Shown here: piece after piece, positions 1-7,250 of the stretch
Layout of the letters: the number at the start of each line of letters is the position of its first letter
How positions within the stretch are numbered: the first letter of the stretch is position 1
NCBI GenBank assembly: GCA_028703735.1
Contig: JAQVMI010000064.1
Coordinates: forward strand, 1-8,332
Direction: 5' to 3'
Source: Candidatus Cloacimonadota bacterium
GTDB lineage: Bacteria > Cloacimonadota > Cloacimonadia > Cloacimonadales > Cloacimonadaceae
Length of the DNA stretch: 8,332 nt
The notes under the pieces: generated by a model
Told to the model about the DNA's origin: nothing
What the model saw: only the letters and a program-made list of their open reading frames with translations
Database searches by the model: none
Position numbers and translations under genes: made by a program

Positions 1-1
1 T

Positions 2-3000
2 CAGCTTTATGAACAGGCGTTAATCTGGGGAGAACAGGCTTTTGAAGGCAAGGAAGCCTCTGCTCTATATACCTTCCATCGGGCTTCGCTGATACAAAAA
101 GAAACTAAATACACCAATCCCGCAACCGGAGAAAGCAGCGATGGCAAAAATAACTCCATCGCTCTGGAAATGTGCAACAGGGCAATAGAAGCCTTCCCGG
201 AAAGCTATGGAGCTGTGAATTGCGCAGAACTGGTGAAACAAATAGTTGATCCCGAGGTGGATTTCAGCCTGGAAAGTGTGGTGCTGCCGGATAAACCCAT
301 ATTGCTGACCCTTAAGCTTAGGAACATTGCCAAGGTGCAAGTACGGCTGTATAAACTACCAACCTTTAGTGATGACCTAAGCAATTATCGAAACCTCGAT
401 ATATGGTGGTGGCAACAAGAAAACAGGCTGCAAAACTTGCTTAAGACAAAAGCCTTCTTTGAAACCAGTTATCCCGGGCACAATGAGAATGACTACGCTG
501 TTCACGCCTTCGATGTAGTACTAAAGGGTCAACCAGTGGGTAAGTATGTGCTGGTGGCATCGGACGATTTCAGCCTGGATCTGGAAAGTCAACATCTGAA
601 ACTATCGGTTTTTACCAGTAGTAATTTGACTGTGATTACCCCCAGCAACAAAAATCCTGTATTGCATGTATATAACCGAACCACGGGAAAAGCTGTGGCA
701 AAAGCTAAGATTACTGCCTATCTTCGGAAAGAAGGAAAATGCACTGAAGCATGGGCAGTTTACACCGATAAAACCGGAAAAGCGATCCTACCAAAGAGTA
801 AGAATGAGTGGTATGAATACTTCGAGGTTAGCCTTGGGGCAGATTGCTTAGGGATGGATCAAATCAGTTATTACGGTTTTGTTGGCGAAATGTTCTCCCG
901 AAATCATACTAATACTTTAGCTCTACTGTTTACCGACCGGAGTATCTACCGTCCCGGACAAACGATTTACTGCAAAGGCATTATCTATGAAGCAGACCAA
1001 GAGCAATATCATAAACTACTTACCAATACCCAGCTAAGCCTTACTCTGAAAGACACAAACTATCAAACCATCGCTACTCAGCAGCTTGTCACGAACGAAT
1101 TCGGAGGAGTTGATTGCACTTTCACCGCTCCCATGGGTGTTTTAACAGGCCAGATGACTATTCTTGCCGAAAAGGAAAGTGGTCAGTTTGGCTCTGTAAG
1201 CCTGAGAGTAGAAGAATATAAGCGCCCCAAATTTGAAGTAACGATAGCCAAGCCTGCCGAAACCTACAAGCTGGAGAAGGATGTTACCGTTACTGGTAAA
1301 GCCCTTGCCTATGCAGGATTTCCGATAGACGGAGCAAAAGTGGCATATACTATTAAACGCACTCCGAAGTTTTCCACCTGGAGATGGTGGTGGGGTAATC
1401 CTTCGCCCGTGGGAGGACAGATGCTAAGCTCGGGCAATCTTACCACAGACCAGAATGGTGGCTTTAGCATCACTTTCACGGCGGAAAAGGATGAAAACTA
1501 TAATCGCTACGAAGGTTGCTACTTTAGTTATGAGATTAACGCTACGGTAACCGATATTAACGGGGAAACACATAGCGGTCTGTTAAACCTCAGTATTGGC
1601 ACTGGGGAGCTTATCATCGAACCCGTTATAGACTACTATGTGCCAAAATCTGCCAACCCCCTGGCAATCAAACTAAGAACCACAAACCTGGGTGGTGAAA
1701 AGATAGCTACAAAGGGTACGGTTACTATTAGCCGATTACAGACTCCGGATCATATCCAAAAAAGAAGAATTGTTAATCAACGAAGTTTTAATGACAATTT
1801 CAACCTCCCAACGGATAGATATTATCTGAGCCGGGATGAGTTTCTGAAGAATTTCCCTACGGATACTTACGCCAATGATGATCATGAGGACACCTGGAAA
1901 GTAGCCAAACAGATGTATAGCGGAGAATTCAACACCGGGCAAAATGATATCGTTAGCATTGCCGGCTTTAAAAAGTGGAAAACGGGGATGTACCGGATAG
2001 AGGCAGTTACTACATACAAAGGTGAGGATATTAAGGTAACCCAATACTTCACGGTTTACGCTTTAAAGGATAAGCGAATGCCATATATTATGGCTGACAT
2101 GCTTATCCCCATCAAGACGGATTGCCAACCCGGAGAAACAGCGCAAATACTATTAGGCAGCAGCTATAAAAATGTAAACGTAAGCTTTAAGGTGGAAAAA
2201 CAGCATAAAATAGTGGATAGCCTAAACGTGGTGCTGTCCAAGGAGCAGCGTTTATTCAGCTTCCCGGTACTGGAAAGCGACTTGGGCGGATTCTATGTGC
2301 ATATTAGTTTCTGGCGTGATAACCGTTTCTATAGCTATAGTCAGGAGATTGAAGTTCCCTGGATTAATAAGCAGCTCGATTTTGAATATACCACCTTCCG
2401 CGATAAACTACTGCCCGGGCAGACTGAACAGTGGCAATTGAAGCTGAAGGATAATACCGGAGGTGCTGCTTCAGCGGAATTGCTTGCCTCCATGTATGAT
2501 GCTTCCCTGGATGCTATAAATCCGCACAAGTGGTCTTATGACATTTATCACAAAACCAACATGTCCTATTCCTGGCGGGTATTAACGGATACTTACACTT
2601 CCAATGGCTCTGGGTTTCGCTACCGCTACCAGCCTAACTTCCCTTGGCTACAATTTAGCCAACTGAACGATTTTGGGAAGCATATCACTTGGGACAATGT
2701 CCGTGGACGTTACACAGGCCAGTTAATGTGTGCGACCAGTTGTGGACCTGGAGGAAGTTCAGGAAGTGGTTTTGGCGGTAACTCGTCCAACTCCGGTCAG
2801 CCCCGAAAATCTTCATTTTCCCCTTCTTCGGAAGCTATTCTCCCTCAACCGGAGCAACCTGATCTTTCTGAGGTGACAGTCCGGAAGAATCAGCAAGAGA
2901 CAGCCTTTTTCTATCCCTCTTTGCATACTGATGAACAGGGCGAAGTTACTATCTCCTTCACTGTTCCGGAAGCACTTACCCGCTGGAAGTTCCAGGCGTT

Positions 3001-5437
3001 GGCTATTACCTGGGATTTGCAGATAGGTTTAACGGAGAATTCCACCGTTACGCAAAAGCCTTTGATGGTAACCCCTAACCTGCCACGCTTCTTTCGCGAA
3101 GGGGATAAGATTACAGTCAGTGCCAAAATCTCGGCTTTGGGAGAAACTGAACAGACAGGACAATGCAGGCTGTATCTTATAGATCCCCTTACTAACCTAC
3201 CGGTGGAAAGTCAGTTTAAGCTATCCACAGCTCCATTAACCTTCACGGTAAAACCAGGCGAAAGCACGGTAGTAGAGTGGAAACTGGAGATTCCCTTCGG
3301 GATAAGCACTGTTAGTTGCAAAGTTGTAGCGCAGGCGGATAAGTTCTCTGATGGAGAAGAGAACACCCTACCCATCCTATCCAACCGGATGCTTGTAACC
3401 GAAAGTCTCCCTCTACCGGTTCGGGGCAAATCCAGCAAATCATTTACATTTGATAAACTCCTAAAAGCAGAGAATTCCAACACACTGAAGCATCACCGTT
3501 TAAGCCTGGAATATACTTCCAATCCCGCCTGGTATGCAGTGCAGGCTTTACCATATATGATGGAATATCCCTACGACTGCAACGAGCAGGTTTTCACCGG
3601 CTACTACGCAAACAGCCTTGCCTCTCACATCGCCAATGCCAATCCACGCATTCAGAAGGTGTTTGAAGCTTGGAAAAACACTCCTGATGCAGCAGCGCTG
3701 ATGTCCAATCTGGAAAAGAATCCAGAGCTGAAATCCGTGATCTTGCAGGAAACACCCTGGGTTCTGGATGCGCAGAATGAGGCGCAAAGCAAGCAGCGGA
3801 TCGGTGTGCTGTTCGATCTGGATAAACTAAAGGATCAGCAGCAGGTTACATTCAATCGTCTAAAGCAGAATCAAAACGGAAGCGGAGCCTGGTCTTGGTT
3901 TCCCGGAATGCCGGATTCATGGTGGGTAACGCAGTACATCATGGAAGGGATGGGGCATTTGATACATCTGGGAGTGCTAAACGATGTTAAGTTTTCCCCT
4001 CGCGACTATGAAGAGCAACCTATGGACGAAGAACCGTATTTTTATAATTCTGAAATTCCGGACACAACGGCTGTGATTTCGCCAGAGGAGAATTACGAAG
4101 GCGTTGATGACCAGTTTAACTCCGCCCCTGCAGATTCCGCTATTGCTTATTCATCTGAAGAGCAGTTTACCGATGTTGCAGAACTAACCAATCCCCACAA
4201 TCTGGGTTTTGTGATAGACGAACAAGTGTTGATTAAAGCAATTGCCTACCTCGATCGTAAAATCCTGGAGGACTACAACAATATTCAAAAGAACTCTAAA
4301 CCCAAGGAAGACCATCTGGGCTATATAGAAATGCACTATCTCTATACCAGGTCTTTTTTCCCTGAGATCAAGACATCCGCCAAAGTGCAGAAAGCGGTGA
4401 ACTATTTCCGCGACCAGGCTGCCAAATATTGGGGAAGCAAGGGGTTATACGGTCAGGCTATGTTAGCATTGGCAGAATTCAGGTATGGCAACAAAAAGCT
4501 GCCAGGGGAGATAATCAAATCCTTCAACGAACGGGCGTTCCATAATGAAGAGCTTGGGATGTATTGGAAAGAGAATGCCTCCGGCTGGTATTGGCACCAA
4601 GCCCCCATCGAAACGCAGGCTTTGCTTATCGAAGCTTATGGAGACATTTCCAATGATACAGCGTCGGTTAACGGAATGAAAACATGGCTGCTACAGCAAA
4701 AGCAAACCACTAACTGGAAAACTTCCAAGGCTACCGCAGAAGCATGCTATGCTTTGTTACTTTCCGGCACAGAATGGCTGAATACAGATAAACCGGTAGA
4801 AATCACCCTTGGGGGGGAAACTATAGACACCTCTAAGCTGAGGGGAACAACTCCAGAAGCCGGAACAGGTTACTTTAAAACCTCCTGGTCAGGTTCTGAG
4901 ATCTCTGCCAAGCAGGCAAATATCAGGGTTACAAATCCTAATCCGGGTCCGGTTTGGGGTGCCTTGTGCTGGCAGTATTTCGAGGATCTGGACAAAATAA
5001 CCCCTGCTGAAACACCCCTAAAACTGAAAAAGCAGCTATTTGTAGAGCGGGTTACAGACAAAGGCACCGTGATTGAACCTATTTCTGATAAGGCAATACT
5101 GAAAGTGGGGGATAAGGTAATCGTGCGGATTGAGCTGAGGACAGATCGTGATATGGAGTATGTCCATCTGAAAGATATGCAGAGTGCCGTGTTCGAGCCA
5201 ATCAATGTACTTTCAAGCTACAAGTGGCAGGATGGATTGGGGTACTACGAAGCCACGGGTGATGCAGCCACAAATTTCTTTATCGAGTATTTGTTAAAAG
5301 GCACCTATGTTTTTGAATATCCCCTCAGAGTATCCAATAAAGGCGATTTTTCCAATGGCATAACCTCTATCCAGAGCATGTATGCTCCGGAGTTTTCTGC
5401 GCATTCGGAGGGAACCAGAGTAGAAGTGAAACAGTGA
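2..5437 (+). CDS. Alpha-2-macroglobulin family protein (large bacterial type), 5' end missing
   Basis: This is a protease-trap protein of the bacterial alpha-2-macroglobulin family, expected in the periplasm or on the cell surface. The frame is open to the left edge, so the Met at base 170 is internal. The visible part is 1811 residues, and the signal peptide and N-terminus lie outside. Residues are numbered here from base 2. Residues 1-75 look like the helical N-terminal region of Bacteroidota homologues. An MG2-like segment follows (DRSIYRPGQT from 312), then an MG strand (VEEYKRPKFEV from 403). A Gly/Ser-rich linker occupies about 914-940. The A2M core starts near 968 (AFFYPSL, then EALTRWKFQALA). 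The thioester motif CNEQ is intact, with Cys1193 (bases 3578-3580). The thioester helical domain carries NGSGAWSWFPG near 1292 and KATAEACYALL near 1577, and holds an acidic insertion at 1335-1399. The C-terminus ends in the family-typical MYAPEFSAHSEG. The family is known to capture proteases through the reactive thioester. The substrate here is inferred. No frameshift is seen. Confidence 0.93.
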   Translation, partial: QLYEQALIWGEQAFEGKEASALYTFHRASLIQKETKYTNPATGESSDGKNNSIALEMCNRAIEAFPESYGAVNCAELVKQIVDPEVDFSLESVVLPDKPILLTLKLRNIAKVQVRLYKLPTFSDDLSNYRNLDIWWWQQENRLQNLLKTKAFFETSYPGHNENDYAVHAFDVVLKGQPVGKYVLVASDDFSLDLESQHLKLSVFTSSNLTVITPSNKNPVLHVYNRTTGKAVAKAKITAYLRKEGKCTEAWAVYTDKTGKAILPKSKNEWYEYFEVSLGADCLGMDQISYYGFVGEMFSRNHTNTLALLFTDRSIYRPGQTIYCKGIIYEADQEQYHKLLTNTQLSLTLKDTNYQTIATQQLVTNEFGGVDCTFTAPMGVLTGQMTILAEKESGQFGSVSLRVEEYKRPKFEVTIAKPAETYKLEKDVTVTGKALAYAGFPIDGAKVAYTIKRTPKFSTWRWWWGNPSPVGGQMLSSGNLTTDQNGGFSITFTAEKDENYNRYEGCYFSYEINATVTDINGETHSGLLNLSIGTGELIIEPVIDYYVPKSANPLAIKLRTTNLGGEKIATKGTVTISRLQTPDHIQKRRIVNQRSFNDNFNLPTDRYYLSRDEFLKNFPTDTYANDDHEDTWKVAKQMYSGEFNTGQNDIVSIAGFKKWKTGMYRIEAVTTYKGEDIKVTQYFTVYALKDKRMPYIMADMLIPIKTDCQPGETAQILLGSSYKNVNVSFKVEKQHKIVDSLNVVLSKEQRLFSFPVLESDLGGFYVHISFWRDNRFYSYSQEIEVPWINKQLDFEYTTFRDKLLPGQTEQWQLKLKDNTGGAASAELLASMYDASLDAINPHKWSYDIYHKTNMSYSWRVLTDTYTSNGSGFRYRYQPNFPWLQFSQLNDFGKHITWDNVRGRYTGQLMCATSCGPGGSSGSGFGGNSSNSGQPRKSSFSPSSEAILPQPEQPDLSEVTVRKNQQETAFFYPSLHTDEQGEVTISFTVPEALTRWKFQALAITWDLQIGLTENSTVTQKPLMVTPNLPRFFREGDKITVSAKISALGETEQTGQCRLYLIDPLTNLPVESQFKLSTAPLTFTVKPGESTVVEWKLEIPFGISTVSCKVVAQADKFSDGEENTLPILSNRMLVTESLPLPVRGKSSKSFTFDKLLKAENSNTLKHHRLSLEYTSNPAWYAVQALPYMMEYPYDCNEQVFTGYYANSLASHIANANPRIQKVFEAWKNTPDAAALMSNLEKNPELKSVILQETPWVLDAQNEAQSKQRIGVLFDLDKLKDQQQVTFNRLKQNQNGSGAWSWFPGMPDSWWVTQYIMEGMGHLIHLGVLNDVKFSPRDYEEQPMDEEPYFYNSEIPDTTAVISPEENYEGVDDQFNSAPADSAIAYSSEEQFTDVAELTNPHNLGFVIDEQVLIKAIAYLDRKILEDYNNIQKNSKPKEDHLGYIEMHYLYTRSFFPEIKTSAKVQKAVNYFRDQAAKYWGSKGLYGQAMLALAEFRYGNKKLPGEIIKSFNERAFHNEELGMYWKENASGWYWHQAPIETQALLIEAYGDISNDTASVNGMKTWLLQQKQTTNWKTSKATAEACYALLLSGTEWLNTDKPVEITLGGETIDTSKLRGTTPEAGTGYFKTSWSGSEISAKQANIRVTNPNPGPVWGALCWQYFEDLDKITPAETPLKLKKQLFVERVTDKGTVIEPISDKAILKVGDKVIVRIELRTDRDMEYVHLKDMQSAVFEPINVLSSYKWQDGLGYYEATGDAATNFFIEYLLKGTYVFEYPLRVSNKGDFSNGITSIQSMYAPEFSAHSEGTRVEVKQ

Positions 5438-5488
5438 CTTGATGAAGCAGTTATAGATTTAAGATTAGCTTGCATTACGTTGCTTTAT

Positions 5489-5510
5489 AACCATGACTGC
5501 GTATATGGTT
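5489..5510. repeat. Short inverted repeat in the gap before the sensor kinase gene
   Basis: AACCAT (5489-5494) and ATGGTT (5505-5510) are perfect inverted arms of 6 bases with 10 bases between them, about 54 bases upstream of the kinase promoter. No T-run follows, so it is not a classical terminator for the macroglobulin gene. It could be a protein-binding site or chance. Apart from this and the promoter, I see nothing else in the 198-base gap 5438-5635. Confidence 0.25.
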
Positions 5511-5563
5511 GAAATGTCAGGTGTGAGGAATGGTGTTTAATTTGAACATAGTGTATTTCTTGC

Positions 5564-5593
5564 TTGACAGATTATCGTGTAGCATAATATATT
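5564..5593 (+). promoter_or_regulatory. Sigma70-type promoter for the sensor kinase gene
   Basis: A perfect -35 box TTGACA (5564-5569) is followed after 18 bases by TATATT (5588-5593), which matches the -10 consensus at five of six positions. Transcription would start near 5600, giving a leader of about 35 bases before the ATG at 5636. This suggests the kinase gene is transcribed independently of the macroglobulin gene. A second -10 reading, TAATAT at 5585-5590, would give a 15-base spacer and is less likely. Confidence 0.65.
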
Positions 5594-5635
5594 GAATCAA
5601 GCTGAATTATAACAGGCTTTGAGCAAGGGGATAAG

Positions 5636-6751
5636 ATGAATAAAGATGACAAGTGTGCAAGCATTGGGATTTTCGATGGGCTTACAGAGGAAATCGTATC
5701 CAGTTTTTCCAAGGATTTGCAAAGGATTTCTTTTTCTCGTGGCGACGCTATAATCACGGAGCATTCCTGGGGTGATAATTTGTTCTTCATCTGCAAAGGC
5801 AAAGTGGAGATTAGCAAGAGCTTAACTAATCCAGATACACCCTTTGCACAGCTATCTGTTCTTGAGCCAGGGCAGTTTTTTGGAGAAATGGGGATTATCG
5901 ATGATGAGCCACGTTCAGCAAGTGTGGTAGCTCTGGAGAATGTGGAATTGCTGGTTATTCCTCGCGAGGTTTTCGTGAATATCTCATACAATCATCCAGT
6001 AGTAATGTTCAATCTGATGCGAACCCTATCAGGACGCTTGCGGGATACGAACGAACGCTTTGTGGAACTGATGGATCAGATGATCAGTAAAAACAGATTG
6101 ATGGCTATTGGTATGGCTGCCAGCAAGATTATTCACGATATCAAAACCCCCTTAACTGTAATAGTTTTAACAGCACAGCTTTTAGAAAACATCTTTCCCG
6201 GTAGCACAGAATTTACCGATAGCATAGTGAAACAGACCAAATTGATAGACCAGCTTGTGCGGGAGATCTTAGATTTTGCCAAAGGAACAGAAACGCCTCC
6301 CTTCATTCAAAAGGTGGATTTGGATAGCTTTCTTTGCGAGATAAAAGAAGTTTATGCCTCTGCCTTAAAAGGGCGTAACATCTCCTTCACCGTAGAGAAT
6401 AAGGTTCCGGATTTTGTCCATTTCGATGAAGGTAAGATACGCAGAGTGCTGATTAATTTAATAAAGAACTCCACAGAAGCTATACCTGCTGATGGAGCTA
6501 TAAAAGTAATCACCAGCATCTCTTCGGGATGGTTGCAAATATCTGTTATCGATAGTGGACCAGGTATTCCAGAGAAGATTAGAGAAGATTTGTTTCAACC
6601 TTTCATCTCTGAAGGGAAACAGCATGGAACAGGTTTGGGTTTAGCGATATGCAAAAAACTGGTTCAGGAACACAAAGGCAGGCTGGAATTTATCCCCCTG
6701 GAGCCACATGGCAGCCGTTTTGACATCCGTATCCCTCAGAACATAAAATAA
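5636..6751 (+). CDS. Soluble sensor histidine kinase with N-terminal cyclic-nucleotide-binding domain
   Basis: The 371-residue protein has two modules and no hydrophobic membrane segment, so it should be cytoplasmic. Residues 10-125 form a Crp-like cyclic-nucleotide-binding domain. Its phosphate-binding cassette FGEMGIIDDEPRSASV (82-97) keeps the key Glu84 and Arg93. Residues 155-215 are the HisKA dimerisation domain, with the phospho-acceptor His167 in HDIKTPL. Residues 262-367 are the HATPase domain: N-box NLIKNSTEA (274-282), G1 DSGPGIP (306-312), F-box LFQPF (319-323) and G2 GTGLGLAI (331-338). All catalytic boxes are intact. The start is supported by AAGGGG (5625-5630) five bases upstream, with an in-frame stop at 5603. 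There is no PAS, GAF or receiver domain and no response regulator beside it, so its partner is unknown. Binding of cAMP or another cyclic nucleotide is inferred from the motif. Confidence 0.92.
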   Translation: MNKDDKCASIGIFDGLTEEIVSSFSKDLQRISFSRGDAIITEHSWGDNLFFICKGKVEISKSLTNPDTPFAQLSVLEPGQFFGEMGIIDDEPRSASVVALENVELLVIPREVFVNISYNHPVVMFNLMRTLSGRLRDTNERFVELMDQMISKNRLMAIGMAASKIIHDIKTPLTVIVLTAQLLENIFPGSTEFTDSIVKQTKLIDQLVREILDFAKGTETPPFIQKVDLDSFLCEIKEVYASALKGRNISFTVENKVPDFVHFDEGKIRRVLINLIKNSTEAIPADGAIKVITSISSGWLQISVIDSGPGIPEKIREDLFQPFISEGKQHGTGLGLAICKKLVQEHKGRLEFIPLEPHGSRFDIRIPQNIK

Positions 6752-6776
6752 ATGCTTGTCAAAAACAGGGCTTTGA

Positions 6777-6809
6777 TTTCTTTGGTTCTACTAAACGAAT
6801 CCAAAGGGA
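6777..6809 (+). promoter_or_regulatory. Possible leader hairpin covering the rpmB ribosome binding site
   Basis: CTTTGG (6780-6785) is complementary to CCAAAG (6801-6806). The stem continues inward with TTC (6786-6788) against GAA (6797-6799) across a single bulged T, and outward with two T-G pairs and one T-A pair. The downstream arm contains most of the Shine-Dalgarno sequence AAAGGGA (6803-6809), eight bases before the rpmB ATG. Folding would therefore hide the ribosome binding site. Ribosomal protein genes are often controlled at their leaders, but control here is inference. I found no convincing promoter in the 66-base gap, so read-through from the kinase gene is possible. Confidence 0.4.
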
Positions 6810-6817
6810 AGTGAATC

Positions 6818-7015
6818 ATGTCAAGAATATGCGATATCTGTGGAAAAACTGCTCAGGTGGGTAACCATCGCAGCCATGCTTTGAATGCCACCAAGCGTCG
6901 TTTTTATCCTAACCTGCACGAAATCCGCGCTATCTTAGCTGATGGAGTGAAACGTGTAAAGGTTTGCAGCTCCTGCCTAAAGGCTAATAAAGTCCGCAAA
7001 GCCGTATCCAAATAA
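6818..7015 (+). CDS. rpmB: 50S ribosomal protein L28 (bL28)
   Basis: This is the large-subunit ribosomal protein bL28, 65 residues. It opens with the family signature SRICDICGK and continues with [19 protein letters not shown], the conserved basic core that contacts 23S rRNA. Two CxxC pairs (Cys5/Cys8 and Cys50/Cys53) show it is the zinc-binding form rather than the zinc-free paralogue some bacteria carry. The ATG is fixed by an in-frame TGA six bases upstream (6812-6814), and AAAGGGA at 6803-6809 serves as ribosome binding site. The gene appears to stand alone: rpmG, its partner in many genomes, is not next to it, and a strong terminator lies about 70 bases downstream. Confidence 0.96.
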   Translation: MSRICDICGKTAQVGNHRSHALNATKRRFYPNLHEIRAILADGVKRVKVCSSCLKANKVRKAVSK

Positions 7016-7023
7016 ATATCTTT

Positions 7024-7054
7024 TGCGCTGCAAAAAGCTTGTTTGAACAGCGCA
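7024..7054 (+). repeat. Hairpin in the rpmB 3' untranslated region
   Basis: TGCGCTG (7024-7030) pairs perfectly with CAGCGCA (7048-7054). The stem can extend with CAAA (7031-7034) against TTTG (7042-7045) across two unpaired A residues. That gives an 11-base-pair stem with a 7-base loop starting eight bases after the rpmB stop codon. No T-run follows, so it is not itself a terminator. It may protect the 3' end of the transcript or belong to a small structured RNA. Confidence 0.45.
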
Positions 7055-7087
7055 CGGCTGACTAAAGCTATTTCGCAGCTTGCTTTT

Positions 7088-7125
7088 CGGGAATTACGGC
7101 TTGTGCCGGATTCCCGTTTTTTTTT
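7088..7125 (+). terminator. Rho-independent terminator after rpmB
   Basis: CGGGAAT (7088-7094) pairs with ATTCCCG (7110-7116). The inner stem CGGC/GCCG (7097-7100 with 7105-7108) closes a TTGT loop. Nine T residues follow directly (7117-7125). The strong stem plus uninterrupted T-run is a classical intrinsic terminator and separates rpmB from the MoxR operon. Confidence 0.9.
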
Positions 7126-7250
7126 AGTTTGTGGCAAGTTATTAAGGAAGGATACAAAAGCCTGGATGATAGAATTAAGCGAGAAAAACTGCTACAGGGA
7201 AATCCTGGCTGAAAACATAATAGAAAACTACTCACATTTTTGGGGGTTAT
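7126..7250 (+). other. Non-coding leader in front of the MoxR gene
   Basis: These 125 bases lie between the rpmB terminator and the MoxR start, so they should hold the promoter of the MoxR operon. No strong promoter stands out. CATAAT (7216-7221) fits a -10 box at five of six positions but has only weak -35 partners. TAGAAT (7170-7175) is a second -10-like hexamer without a good -35. A G-run at 7242-7246 is the likely ribosome binding site for the ATG at 7251, with a short 4-base spacing. Confidence 0.35.

Noticed and set aside
170..172. ATG at base 170 as the start of the macroglobulin gene
   Set aside because: The same frame is open without a stop back to base 2, and its upstream codons read like the N-terminal helical region of large bacterial homologues. 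No ribosome binding site precedes this ATG. The true start is outside the window.
4870..5205. 111-codon reading frame on the - strand inside the macroglobulin gene
   Set aside because: It is antisense to a well-supported coding frame with conserved protein sequence, and shows no motif or ribosome binding site of its own.
5522..5551. Possible Crp-type operator upstream of the kinase gene (TGTGA at 5522-5526)
   Set aside because: Only one half-site is present. No TCACA-like partner occurs at the required spacing, so self-regulation by a Crp-like factor cannot be supported.
5572..5991. 139-codon reading frame on the - strand
   Set aside because: It lies over the kinase promoter and the cyclic-nucleotide-binding domain. 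Its translation is Ser-rich with no recognisable motif, as expected of an antisense shadow.
6756..6794. Promoter for rpmB from TTGTCA (6756-6761)
   Set aside because: The -35-like box is good, but no acceptable -10 hexamer lies 16-18 bases downstream. TACTAA at 6789-6794 is too far away.
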